From: Leptobrachium leishanense
Lineage: Eukaryota; Chordata; Amphibia; Anura; Megophryidae
NCBI GenBank assembly: GCA_009667805.1
Contig: CM019072.1
Span: forward strand, 41,980,654 to 42,044,653
Length of the DNA stretch: 64,000 bases
Reading direction: 5' to 3'
Below are positions 1 through 11,842 of the stretch, in pieces. The translations under genes were made by a program, and so were the position numbers. A model generated the notes under the pieces. The model had not been told where the DNA came from. It ran no database searches and worked only from the letters and a program-made list of their open reading frames with translations. The stretch's first letter is position 1. Each line of letters begins with the position of its first letter.

Positions 1-621
1 CTAGTTTTAACTAGTAAAAACTATCTGTAAATGTTTCAAAGCTTCTTTGTGACTTAAGTTTTAACTGTTACATTTCAGTAAATTCTAGTTTTGCGGTTTA
101 GGACCTCTTTACATCCTGCTTTACCACAGAGGAAAGGATGTCTACAATCAGGGTAAAGGGTTACTGAACTAAAGTAAGACAAGGAACTTCCTGCCAGTAG
201 GTGGAAAGCAAAGTTTCTGGAAAAAAAATTGCTAGGTATGCCTAAAAAGAGAGAAACTTGCTAAATTGTGATAACAAGAGTGATATTATTCAAATGTTGT
301 AAAGAAATAAATGTTTTAAGACCGCACTAAAAAAAGTTGTGAGAAATCTTTATAAACAGTTATAAAAATATGTTATTGCACTTGAAACTGGAACAATGTA
401 TCCTGTATTATAGCAACCAAAATTGTTTGATTGCACTTGAAACTAGTTTTTATTGTGACATGTAGCAGTCAGAACCCATATTCACTACATTACATTCAGT
501 CAAAACCAGTTTTCACCGCATAACATTCTGTCAGAACCACTGGATACTAAAGAAAGCATGCAAAAATAGAATTTGCTGAAATGTACCAGGTAAAATTGGA
601 GTCATGTCAGGACAGAGCTTT

Positions 622-718
622 GCAACTTCTAGATCTTACTAGTTAAAACTAGGAGTTGCGATGGGGCACGTAACTTGTTTGGTGACTTCTAGTTTTGACT
701 AGTAAAAACTAGGAGTCA
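622..718. repeat. Pair of CTAG-rich palindromes, a third at the window edge
   Basis: Two near-perfect palindromes centred on ACTAGT sit at 622-659 and 683-718, with a truncated third at 1-28. The inner core is roughly CTAGTTTT...AAAACTAG. The outer arms differ between copies (GCAACT/AGTTGC versus TGACT/AGTCA), yet each pairs with itself. They lie in intron downstream of the 1122-1593 exon and match nothing I can name. Confidence 0.7.
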
Positions 719-1121
719 TTATGGAACTTTGAAATAACTTACCGATATTGTTTTCTTACTGTAACATATAAAATTTCATGTTATCACAGGGATAACTGTT
801 TCCACCAAAGAGAAAAAGGAATTAAGATGTGTTTATTAACGTACATCAGTCTTTCTGGAGTACATAGAATGAAAAGAATCAAAAATAGATTTTTCTCAAG
901 TATGCCAAATAGCCCTTAAAGTCAAATGAGTACTTACAGGGAACTTCCAACTTTATTTTATACTTTTAATATTTCTTTTAACTATACCATACTTGTTTTT
1001 TGTGGCAAATAAAGGAATCACACTTACAATATGTGCTTCAGGTTTAGCACAACATTATCTTAGTAGTAAATGTATCACACAGTTTTAATAAAAATTTGCA
1101 TATTAATATACAAGAACAAAC

Positions 1122-1593
1122 CTTTCCTGCCATCTCTCTGGATATCCACATGGCACCACTCTCCATCGTTTACTTTTTTATGACTGGCTTTAACCTTAAC
1201 TCCACCAGACCCAAGATCAAGCAGAAGATATAATGTTCCCTCAAGTAACTCCACTGCAAAGTAATCTGCTTTTGGTGGTCTTTCTGGTCTTCCAGTGGTC
1301 ACAGCTCCTACAGCTGCTCCTGTAGCAACTCCACCAGCACGTGGCCTTCCCTGGCTGAAGAGAAGGAGACCACTTGGTTCTGTGGTCCTAAAATCAAAGG
1401 ATATTGATCCAGCCTTCTTTGTTTCCCAACGAGGGAGACGCATATAAGCTTCAGGAACTTGGAATGTTACAGGGTCTAAAGAAGGTACATTTTCACAGCG
1501 GAAGAGGAGGTCACCGCTAAGTCGCATTTTTGGGTCGCCGTCAGCAGCTAGACGAGAGAGTTCTAGTTTGAAATCGTTATTTTTGTAGACAAC
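1122..1593 (-). CDS. NRXN2: Alpha-neurexin exon, end of LNS2 and first half of LNS3 with SS3 region
   Basis: A 472-bp exon. On the minus strand acceptor TTCATTAG leads into [16 protein letters not shown] (end of LNS2). LNS3 follows, with [36 protein letters not shown] and [20 protein letters not shown], then [18 protein letters not shown] and donor AAAG/GTTTGT in phase 1. GEWCHVD and the Gly-rich segment favour NRXN2. Between LLLFSQGRP and KADYF lies a run of about 23 Gly, Ala, Thr, Pro and Arg residues at the place of splice site 3, read straight through in this exon. The apparent start methionine inside the exon (KMRLSG, 1525-1527) is not a translation start. The next exon, expected to resume the GSISVNS-type strand, was not found between 1 and 1121. 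Confidence 0.95.
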
Positions 1594-2712
1594 CTAATGA
1601 AAGATTGATGACATGATAAATATAATGAAACATACCTGAATTCCCCCACTGTTGTTTATACCTTAGCCGATACCACCATCAAAAAGGAAGTGATAAACAA
1701 TGTAAGAAAACAAGAAATCATTTCCCATATACTCTGCAGAGCAAAGATTTGGGGGATTCACATAGCTATACTAGAGCATTCTACGAGAGATTTACAGCAG
1801 TTTTAATTCTGTTCAATATCTAGACATATATTCACTTCCTCCAAAAATAAATAAAAGAAAGGCTTACAGAAATTTAATATAAGCTACTAGGCTCCTAGTG
1901 AAACCAATTGAACAACTTAGATTGGATGAAAGGTCACTCCCCTGTCCTTCCAGACATCATTGTAGACGTGTAGGTCCTGGAGATTTGTAGCAAAGAAGGA
2001 ACTATCAAATATCAGACCTTATCTTATTATTTTTGTACGTAAGGTAATCAAATAAATGAAATAGGCTCCTAGTGAAACCAATTGAAAAACACAGATTGGA
2101 TAAAAGGTCACTTTCTGGTCCTCCTACACATCATTGTAGAGATGTAGGTTCTGGAGATTTGCAGTAAACAAGGAACTGTCAAATCAGATGTTATCGCATT
2201 ATATTCATACGTAAAGTGATTAAATAAATGAAATTCCGTGTCAACTCCAGTTTATAGTGACTCGGAGATTTTTAATAATTACTTTGCACTCAATATATAT
2301 ATTTTATGAAGGTATTGCCCAGTTGAAACATTGTCAATGTTAAGCAGAATAAAGGTTCATCATTCTGTCGAATCAGTTCAAGGATTACATTGTTCACATT
2401 GTTCAATATCTGAAGGCTCATCTGTTCTAGATATGAACGTATTTCATTGTGTTTTGATCAAAATGGCCTAAACCTTTGCAAATCACTCCACTGACTCAAA
2501 TAATTTGGGTTTGCTAATGTATTGTCATATCTTAGAATCCATGGTCAAAATTCAATGTTTTGCATTTATCCGATGGCTAGACAAGTCTGAAATAATTTAT
2601 TATAAATACTATAAGCGATTCCTAGAGATACGATTTGGAGAAATCTAGCTTAAATTACACTGCATATATAACACCAGACGCAATGTACTTTACATTGAAC
2701 CTGGATACTCAC
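1594..2712. other. Neurexin intron between LNS2 and LNS3 exons
   Basis: An intron of about 1.1 kb bounded by donor GTGAGT (2712-2707 on minus) and acceptor TTCATTAG. Its only visible structure is the tandem duplication listed separately; the rest is AT-rich with no coding signal. Confidence 0.85.
1888..2235. repeat. Two-copy tandem duplication, unit about 174 bp
   Basis: The segment from taggctcctagtgaaacc to aataaatgaa at 1888-2061 is repeated at 2062-2235 with moderate divergence (for example gaactatcaaat versus gaactgtcaaat). It lies wholly inside the intron. It may be a local duplication or two adjacent copies of an unrecognised element. Confidence 0.8.
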
Positions 2713-2874
2713 ATCCTTAAGGCAGCCCATAAAGTTGTTGCTAACAGGGGATCCTGGAAGGTCAGCTGTGTTTGGACTGCCCCCTATATAGAAGAAGTCA
2801 TCACTGCCCAGCATGGTGTAATCTTCTTGGGTATATCCAGTTGAGGTAAGAATCCCATCCACTGAGATGGTTAC
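2713..2874 (-). CDS. NRXN2: Alpha-neurexin exon, second part of LNS2
   Basis: A 162-bp, 54-codon exon in phase 0 at both ends. On the minus strand acceptor CACCTACCAG is followed by VTISVDGIL, and the exon closes with NNFMGCLKD before a strong donor GTGAGT. The block [20 protein letters not shown] is nearly invariant in vertebrate neurexins, and [19 protein letters not shown] fits NRXN2. It forms the later beta-strands of LNS2, including the cysteine that takes part in the domain's disulphide. The 45-kb intron upstream (2875-48291) holds most of the mobile elements in the window; the intron downstream is only about 1.1 kb. No frameshift or stop is seen. Confidence 0.96.
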
Positions 2875-3740
2875 CTGGTAGGTGAAGATTTGGGAAGCAA
2901 GGCAAAAAGCCAGAAAGAAAAGAGAAAGGAAGGATGTGCAGGGATATAGAAGATGAGGTAAAGGGAAAGATGGAAAGAGCCAAAGATAGAAAGTGGGAAA
3001 ATGGAAATGGGAGGAGGATGAAAAGATATAAATTAGAAGAAAATACAAGCAGTAGTTAATAGCTCACCATTTTCATGTCTGTTCTGTTTCTGAGGCAGGA
3101 CCAGCTCTTCACCAGCGACAGGGAGGATGTGCGGATATTTAAAGGAGAGTGGTTGGGAAGGAGGCAGAGAAAAAAAGAGTAAAGCAGATGGGATAGGATA
3201 AGGAAGGGTTATGAAAAAGTAAGGAAAGATGTGACAGTGTCGGAGACAGGTTGGATTGAGAAGGAATTAAGGGCTTAGGTCTAAAAGCGTTTTTAGATAA
3301 AGAGTGAATAGAGAGAACAGTGTGTATTTGAGGGAGGTAAATGTATTAAGGCAAGTTTTGTAACTTAAGTCCTTTTATTAAGAGGGAGTAAAAAGAAAAG
3401 AGATTGACCTTACAACTCAAAGACCTTTTAGTCTTCTCCCAAACCTTATGTTTTCCACTTACCCTCATTAATCATGGAAACCCTCTATATTTAGCCATAT
3501 AACTTCCTTTACTTCTTGTATAGTCCACATATCCCACATAACTCAGATTAAGATTCCTTTATCTTTTTTATCAACTGGAATGACTCCTAAAAAAATATTA
3601 TTTAAATGAATAAACTATCATTTCACTTCCATTATTTATTTTTTAACATCCTTGTTTCTTTTTAGCCTTTAAATTCTCATTCCTCTGAGATTTATCTCAC
3701 TAATTATTAGTTTTAACAAAACCAAACCACTGTTTGTAGA

Positions 3741-3762
3741 ATATATATATATATATATATAC
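3741..3762. repeat. (TA)n microsatellite
   Basis: Eleven TA units at the left flank of the MITE starting at 3787. Confidence 0.9.
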
Positions 3763-3786
3763 TGCCAAGAAATGTCCATAAGCCAC

Positions 3787-4207
3787 TTAAGGCTGGGGAC
3801 AGACGAACGCAGTGCGAACGCGCGTACAGCCGCACTTTGTTACGGCCGTAGTAGCAGCAAATGACGTCAAATGACGGCCAACATACCAAGTACGGCCGCA
3901 CGAAAGTTCAGCCACGCAACGCAAGCAGCAAACGAACGCATTTTTTCGAGAACGTAGAGCCGCTAGTACTGACGCACAGAGTGCGCTGCGTCGGCATAGC
4001 GGCGTGTGTGCGTGATTAGGAGACGCCAGACGCTGCTCATGTCTGGCCAAGATCACGTCCATTTGTTTTTAATAGCTCCGTCAAAAATTACTCACGGAAA
4101 TGCGCATCGTATGACCGCTTTCGCGTCTTCCGTGAAAAAATACGTCAACTCGGACGCACTTTTTTACAGACGATGCGAAAAATGCATTTGTCTGACTCTA
4201 GCCTAAG
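3787..4207. mobile_element. MITE with TTAGGCT-type inverted ends, copy 1
   Basis: A GC- and CpG-rich 421-bp block in AT-rich intron. It starts TTAAGGCTGGGGACAGAC and ends with the reverse complement of TTAGGCTAGAGTCAGAC. The interior is rich in acggccg and acgca motifs. A second copy with the same start, end and interior lies at 27181-27613, which defines the ends. No transposase is encoded and the reading frames are noise. The superfamily is uncertain because no clean target duplication is visible. Confidence 0.85.
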
Positions 4208-5189
4208 TAGGACACCCATCACTGTTTCTTCCCTCCTGTCCACTTCAGATTGTAATAGCTGTTATATATTGTCCATTGATTCGTTTTAATTTCCCTAACT
4301 TTTAACATCTAGAAAACCCTTTATCTATCCTCTTTTTTGACCCTAAATGTTCTGCTTCTAAGTCTTTTAGATATGCTGCCCACTATACCACATTTCCATC
4401 CAGACTTCAAATGCTACAAGTGCTTTAAATCCTGATGTTATTTTGTTAAGACCGGTTTCCTCTCCATGGCACTGTGTCAGTTTTAAAGAACATCAACCAG
4501 TTTATATGTGGAATAAATTTTGTTCACAGCTTGTGGGTTTTTGTATTGCTTTGCAGCCACTGTTAGTAACACATGGACATGCAGTTAGCTTGTGAAGTAA
4601 CACTGTGCTGGTGTTTTTATTGTTAGGTAATACTTGTAGAACCCCTTAAGCCATTTTACATTTAGATACATTGTACAGACACCAAGACATGAATATTTCA
4701 TTCTTGTCACTGACCCATAATTCCTTGCACCATTATTTTAATTAAAATTGTTATAATATATCATTCCGAGCACTCCAAATGCCATATTACAATATTCTCA
4801 AACCAACCTTTGGCTAGATAAAGCCAACCACTTCCAGTTTGACGATATAATGTCACCTATCTGGGTGGCCAACACATTTTGCTTACTTTTCACATAGTGA
4901 TCATAAAATAATATTTGGCATGAAGTTCCCATTAACACCAAAAATATCAAACATATACTTTGATATCACGTATCACCCTATGCTTCAGATATAGTAATTT
5001 GGGAAGCATAGCTACAATAACTCCCATCCTTTCCCTGAATCCAACTGCAAGCCAAACTCACTGCAATCTCTCCCTCTGTATTAAACCAGCAAGGTATTCT
5101 TTAATCAGCACAATTGTTGCTATATTTTTGCTAGTTTATGTATTTTATTTTTTTCCCCTATTTCGTTAGTTTAATTCTGTGCTGATTCT
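4208..5189. other. Neurexin intron, no feature recognised
   Basis: AT-rich sequence with no credible reading frame, repeat end or exon; the short frames present lack any family signature. Confidence 0.6.
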
Positions 5190-5715
5190 CAGTCTGTACT
5201 GCTCCTCCCTGTTGTAAATTCTTTGCGTGCAATGGTCATCTCTCTAAACACTGTATTTTCTTATCCACAGCCACACTTCACTCCCATCCTTCCCTCTGCT
5301 GTCCCACCCGCCTGCCCCATCCATCCACCCTCCCACAAGCACGCCCCATCCATCCACCCTCCCACCCAGCCCCTATCCTAATTATATAGGCTCCTTTTGT
5401 CAGCTACTTCACTCCTCTCACGGTATAACCTTATCATGCCCAAGTCTATCATCAAGCAGTGTCTGCTATTCTCTCTTTGGTAATTATCTCCACACTCCCC
5501 CTGTTCCCTTTTGTTTCACTTGCCTTAGACTTTCAGCTCACAGGATGTCCGACTGAGCACGTGTATAAAGTGCTGCAATAGCAGGACAATTATCCCAACG
5601 GCAGCACCATCTGTACATTATCTTTTATTATTTATTATTTCACCTGTTCGTGCTTCCCCATTGCAAATCGCTACGGAATCTGTTGGCGCTGTATAAGTAC
5701 TTGTAACTGTAATAT
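5190..5715 (+). repeat. L2/SINE-type 3' tail remnant
   Basis: Carries two phrases typical of 3' ends of vertebrate L2 LINEs and dependent SINEs: a ctccctgttgtaaattc motif near 5207 and gaatctgttggcgctgtata near 5678. The insert between them includes a short direct repeat (atccatccaccctcccac) at about 5320-5365. Old and degraded. Confidence 0.55.
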
Positions 5716-7382
5716 AGTCTCTAAAACAACGAAATGCACGAAATACAAATAGAGTTAGTTAACAATGTTTACTATAATAAAACCATAATCCCGTTAAATA
5801 TTATAGCCATTTTACTGCTCCTTTAATTCTAAACCATATTGTTAATTATTTTGAATCAGTCATACAACAGATGCAACCAGAATGATGTTTTTGTAATACA
5901 CTCATGGTAAACTTTTAAATACACAAGATAAGACACTAGTAAGGTAACAACAATCATAATAAACTCAAAGTTAAAGTCAAATAACAGGTTTGACAATAAT
6001 GAGCTAAAAACTACCATCCCCTTACCCAGCAACATGCTGTTCTTGATTGGATCTTGCTGGGAAACGTCTTTGACCACGATAAAGTGGTTTTCCAAGAACC
6101 ACTGGTTCCAACTAGTGGTTTTATGGTAAAAAAAAATTGGTAGTGGGGGGGGTAGTTAATTAAATGTACATTTACAATAAATATTTTAGGGTACAAGATT
6201 ATTTATCAACCTGCTGGGCTACTCCTTAATGTTACATAATGCGCCAATTTGGTACTTCCTTTTAAAGTTTGCTGGTGGTGAATGGGTAGTAAAATGTGCC
6301 ATAAATATAGTCATATGAGTACAACTGATTAAAAGCTACAAGAACCCCTTAGTACAGGCCTAAAAGACAGTCTCTAATATATTATAGGTTTAAAACCAAA
6401 ACTGAAAGCAAAAGGAATATCCATTACCATATGATGTCTTTTAGTTGAGTGTAAGCAAGACTGAGAAAATCTGTCCAGCAAATCCCGTATTTAATTCACT
6501 AATGGCTTATTTAGTGAATGGCTCTAACTATTACCTACACAGTCAATTGGAGGTCATGCTTTGGTTTGGCCAGTCAGCATGGAGGTTAATATAATCTTTA
6601 CTATCAGTATCTATAAAAATTCAGAAACCCTAGATACAATGTAAAGAATAAAAAAAATAGTGTGACAGGCGGCAACAAAATCGATAAAGTGGGTTTTGAG
6701 ACATGCCCGTAAGCTTTCTTCTCAGTTTCCCATGGGTAGTCATAACCTAATTTTACTCAGGGAAAAAATAATGGAAATAATAAAGATGATACATTTTAGC
6801 GCTACTTTCTTTTTAAGGCTATGCTCCAAAGTCAATAAAATTGTAGCATTTTAATGATAGATGCTGCGTAATACAATTTTGAAAATATAATTTCAACATC
6901 GTTATCCTCTGGCTAACAATTTTTATTAAGATCTGTGGTCCCCGAAAGAAGACAGACATCCTGCGAGTCAAACATAACTTACTGTGACATGTGATATTAT
7001 GCTTAAAGAACTATATTGACCAACAGATGGCATACAGTCGCTTGACTTTGCTTGGGGAGTTTAAAGCAAATCAGAATGAAGTAAGGGGGAAAATGGAAAC
7101 AGGATCAAAACGAAAAATGCAGATCAAACATATCTAAAAATAAATGGAATGACATACTCTATGTAAATAATGGGGGTTGGAAATCACTTAATAAATCCGG
7201 GAGGGATTAAATATAGTGCAGAAAGCTCCAGGAGGAGGAGCAGTTTTTCTTTACTTCCAAATTCCAATCTCTTCACATGTAAGAACTATAAAGTATTAAG
7301 CAAAATTGACATTAACTATTTTTGTTAATGGTGGCAATAGATGGACAGTTTACAACACAGAAAAAAAGGGGAGCACAGATTA
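5716..7382. other. Neurexin intron, no feature recognised
   Basis: Low-complexity AT-rich intron. Poly-A and poly-G runs near 6130-6155 are the only irregularity. No exon or repeat boundary could be supported. Confidence 0.55.
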
Positions 7383-7386
7383 GACC

Positions 7387-7660
7387 AGGGATCAGCAACC
7401 ACGCCCCCCGCCAGATGCTTTGGAACTACATCTTCCATGATATTCAGACACTCATCAGGTTAGTGGGGATTCATGGGAAATGTAACTCCAATACATCTGG
7501 AGGACCATTCTTGCTGATCCCTAGTATAGACCATGGGTCAGCAACCTTGGCTCTCAAGATGTTTTGGAACTACACCTCTCCTTGATGCTCAGCCACTCAT
7601 TAGCTTTGCAGAACTTTATGGGAAATGTAGTTTGAAAACATCTGGAGGGCTGAAGTTGCC
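7387..7660. mobile_element. hAT-type MITE with CAGGGATCAGCAA ends, plus adjacent relative
   Basis: A short element at about 7387-7522 begins CAGGGATCAGCAACC and ends TTGCTGATCCCTAG, an inverted repeat. Flanks gattagac and gtatagac match at 6 of 8 positions, compatible with an 8-bp target duplication. A related unit follows at 7535-7660 (gggtcagcaaccttggc ... ctggagggctgaagttgcc). Both contain the tggaactacatctcccatgat-like core common in vertebrate hAT MITEs. Confidence 0.65.
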
Positions 7661-7848
7661 CTCCAAACAAGAACAGTCACTTCAACCTCCAAGGATCCAG
7701 GTTAGGATAAAAGGGAAGATAGCTGCATTTTCCTGTAATATCTTGGGTACCTTTACATTCAATATGTTCTTTCTTCATTTGTATTTTAGAAAAGTACAAG
7801 ACACAACATCAATTTGACACTCAATGGGTTTTATGCATCAAAACTTTA

Positions 7849-8165
7849 TGGGCCCTATTCCAAGGTTAATGCAAAAAGGGAGATGGTAGGTAACAAAAAA
7901 AAAGAATCTGTGCCTGCAGATTTTTCTTACTGTCTCCCTTTTTGCGTGCCTATTCCAAAGTAGGTGCTTATGTAGTGCCTAGCCCCGGAAGGAAGCACAG
8001 CACAAACTGATACTTGAAGCAATGCTGTGTGCCGTCACAAGTATCAGCTCTTGGAATCCATAGGACTCCATTGAGTGTTGCGGGTCCCGGCTGCCTCGTG
8101 AGAACTTGCAGCACCGTGGAAGAATCGCGGTGGGACAATGGGAACTAGTTGCTCCTACTCTCACT
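7849..8165. repeat. 5' portion of the 'GGCCCTATTCCA' repeat family
   Basis: Starts ggccctattccaaggttaat and folds into a hairpin with an 18-base arm gcaaaaagggagatggta around a loop containing ctgtgcctgcag. It continues into a CpG-bearing body with the phrase tccataggactccattgag. The same layout recurs at 34071-34680 and, in variant form, at 58081-58480. Truncated on its right side. Confidence 0.7.
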
Positions 8166-9111
8166 CTGCTCCTACTCCCACATCTTTTATACTAATCTGT
8201 AAGGGACGACAGACACAACTTTTTATTAATGTTCAATATACAGTTATAATTAATCATTCATATGAAAAATATAATGTTAAATTAAACCACATTTAACATT
8301 CTCCGACTCTTTGTATCCAGTGAGAATACACAGAGTCAGAGAGCTGATACAAAATAAACGTTTGCACATTTATTTTGTATCATGGCCACAATAATCACTG
8401 AGAGGTTGCTACAGTGATCGTCCGGACAGATAAAAAACCCTACTGAGCTATCAGCAGGATTGAATACGGCATGTTCTGAGCTGTCCACAGCTTTGAACAG
8501 CAGTTTGACTGTGTGACAGTCTATTCTGGCACGAGTTGTTAACACACAGATTTGAATGCCAGAAATGATCATCAAGAGAACCATAAGGGGATGAAGAACG
8601 CTTCAAAATAAAGGCGTTTGTATTGTAAATAAACAATACTAAATATGTGTGAAGATTCATGCAATGAACTTTTACAAACAAATACAAATTCTAGGAATAG
8701 GAAGACAAAAAGAGGAGTGGGGAAAAAACATTGCAAGCTTTGAACATCCAAAACAGGTCTGTGAGAAGAGACAGTTTGCACCAGTTTTATTGAATCTGTC
8801 TTGGATTGGGAGACCGTTAACCCAGCACACTCCTAAAATGCTATGTCAAGACCCTCATAACTATTTTCAAGACCATGCTTGTTAATAAGTGTCCTTATAA
8901 GTTTGTTTATCTATTTTCCTAAAAGTACTCTGCCTTTAATTCTTACATTAAGTGCTCTTCTCACACCCTATCATCAAGATATTAGATATTGCTAAATATT
9001 TCTGCCTCCCTCCTGTTTCTGGAGTGGCACCTTGCTGTTCTGCAATTTTAATGAATCCATTGCTAGGAGAGTTTTTGTTCCCAGTAGCAAATTAAACAAT
9101 GTATCCAGATG
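8166..9111. other. Neurexin intron with one short perfect hairpin
   Basis: No gene or repeat family recognised. A perfect 13-bp stem (gatacaaaataaa / tttattttgtatc) with a 10-base loop lies at about 8347-8382. Confidence 0.55.
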
Positions 9112-10577
9112 TACAGTTTCTCACAGAAGTGAGTAAACCCCTCACATTTTTGTAAATATTTTATTATATCTTTTCATGTGTCAACACTGACGAAATGACA
9201 CTTTGCTACAATGTAAAGTAGTGAGTGTACAGCTTGTATAACAGTGTAAATTTGCTGTCCCCTCAAAATAACTCCACACACAGCCATTAATGTCTAAACT
9301 GCTGGCAACAAAAGTGAGTACACCCCTAAGTAAAAATGTCCAAATTGGGCCAAATTAGCCATTTTCCCTCCCAGTGTCATGTGACTTGTTAGTGTAACAA
9401 GGTCTGAAGTGTGAATGGGGAGCAGTTGTGTTAAATTGGTGTTATCACTCTCACTTTCTCCTGGTCACTGGGAATTCAACATGGCACCTCATGGCAAAGA
9501 ACTCTCTGAGGATCTGAAAAAAAGAATTGTTGCTCTACATAAAGATGGCCTAGGCTATAAGAAGATTGCCAAGACACTGAAACTCAGCTGCAGCATGGTG
9601 GCCAAGACCATACAGCGGTTTAACAGGACAGGTTCCTCTCAGAACAGGCCTCGCCATGGTAGACCAAAGAAGTTGAGTGCACGTGCTCAACGTCATATCC
9701 AGAGGTTCTTTGGGAAATAGATGTATGAGTGATGCCAGCATTGCTGCAGAGGTTGAAGGGGTGGGATGGTCAGCCGGTCAGTGCACAGACCATATGCCGC
9801 ACACTGCATCAAATTGGTCTGCATGGCTGTCGTCCCAGAAGGAAGCCTCTTCAAAAGATTATGTACAAGAAAGTCTGCAAACAGTTTGCTGAAGACAAGC
9901 AGACTAATGACATGGATTACTGAAACCATGTTCTGTGGTCTGATATGACCAAGATAAACTTATTTGGTTCAGATGATGTCAAGCATGTGTGGCGGCAATC
10001 ATGTGAGGAGTACAAAGACAAGTGTGTCTTGCCTTCAGTCAAGCATGGTGGTGAGAGTTTCATGGTCTGGGGCTACATGAGTGCTGCCAGCACAGGGGAG
10101 CTACAGTTCATTGAGGGAACCATGAATGTCAACATGTACTGTGACATACTGAAGCAATACGACATAATAGGAATAACAGAAAGTGGTGGGATGAAACGCA
10201 TGACTGGGCTGTAAACTTAAATGGTTATGCATTGTTTAGAAGGGATAGGAAACATAAGAAAGGGGGTGGAGTATGTTTGTATGTAAATCAGGATTTAAAG
10301 CCACATATTACACACCTGGAAAGCGATGAGGGAAATGTGGAATCCATATGGGTAAATATTTCTTTGGGGAAAAAACAGGGAAGTCAACTATTGGTTGGCA
10401 TATGCTATAAACCACCTAATATAGATAATGATGAGGAAGAACAACTGTTAGAGCAAATTAGGAAGGCTGCACATCATGGTAGCACTTTAATTATTGGAGA
10501 TTTTAATTACCCGGACATTAATTGGGATAGTGGGACTAGTAATTCAGAGAAGGGAATCTGGTTTCTGAAAATTTTAA

Positions 10578-10965
10578 CCTCCCTGGCAGTCCGATTCTGA
10601 CATATTTTATATGTCAGAATCGGTCCAATTAATCTGGCCCCTAGCTGTATAAGTGTGGCTCGGGGGTTAACTTTCAATACTGAAAGCGGTATTCCTGAGC
10701 CACACTCGGGCTGATACTTACATCTCCCTGCGCTCCCTCACTGTCCCTGCAGTCACACTCCAGCCGATCGCGATGTCACACTTCCTGGTTCACTCCTCGT
10801 GAGAAGAGAACCAGGCAGTGTGATGTTGCGAGCGGCTGGAGGAGACTGCGGGGATCAGCGAGGGAGCGCAGGACATGTAAGTATCCAGCCCGAATGTGGC
10901 TCGGGGTACCGCTTTCGGTACAAAATGTTAACGCCGAGCCACACTCGGGAATACCGTCAGGGAGG
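10578..10965. mobile_element. TTAA-flanked MITE nested in CR1 (388 bp)
   Basis: Inverted ends CCTCCCTGGCAGT / CGTCAGGGAGG lie between exact TTAA duplications (10574-10577 and 10966-10969), the signature of piggyBac- or Kolobok-type transposition. Removing the element and one TTAA rejoins the CR1 endonuclease frame without loss. The interior has long internal inverted repeats (tgtggctcggggttaac and gagccacactcggg). Confidence 0.93.
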
Positions 10966-11842
10966 TTAAGTGATACCTTCATGACACAACTGATAGAAAC
11001 ACCAACTAGAGAGGATAACTGTCTGGATCTGGTTATAACAAATAATGTGGATCTTTTCTCAAATATTCATGTCAGGGAACAGTGACCATAATATGATGTC
11101 TTTTGAAATAAACTCAAAAAAACACATTCATAGGGGGCATATAATATAATTTTAAAAAGGCCAACATCATTAAAATAAAGGAAGCTCTCAATTTCATTGA
11201 CTGGCAGAAACTCTTTCATGGGAAAAACACTGAGGATAAGTGGAATATCTTTAAACTAACACTAGAAAAGTACACGTCACAATATATTCCACTTGTAAAT
11301 AAATATAAAAGAAACAGACTGAAACCATTGTGGCTTAGTAGGAAGGTAACCAAGGAAATGAAAAATAAAAAGAAGGCATTTAAAGCTTTTAAATCTGATA
11401 AATCTGAGGCATCCTATAAAGCATATAGGGCAGCCAATAAAGCATGTAAAAAAGTGATTAGATGGGATAAACTAGCAAATGAAAAAGAAATAGCCAAAGA
11501 GAGCAAGACCAACCCTAAAATATTCTTTAGGTACATAAATTCTAAAAAACCAAGAGTGAAAATGTAGGTTCACTAAAATCTGAGTCAGGGGTATTATTAA
11601 CGGAAGATCAAGATAAGGCAGAAATTTTGAATGATTATTTTTCTTCAGCATTTATCAAAGAGAAACCTATAACAGGAGACATGCAATTTATTGATAAAAA
11701 CTTATTAATAAAAAGTGACTGGTTGACAAGGTTTTGCAGCAATTAAACAGTGTGAATGTGAATAAAGCCCCAGGGCCAGATGGAATTCACCCGCGAGTAC
11801 TGAGGGAGCTATGTGTTGAAATATGTGAACCTCTGTTCTTAA

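Noticed and set aside
1525..1527. Translation start for the 150-residue frame
   Set aside because: The methionine is internal to the neurexin LNS3 exon; the exon is entered from an acceptor at 1594-1595.
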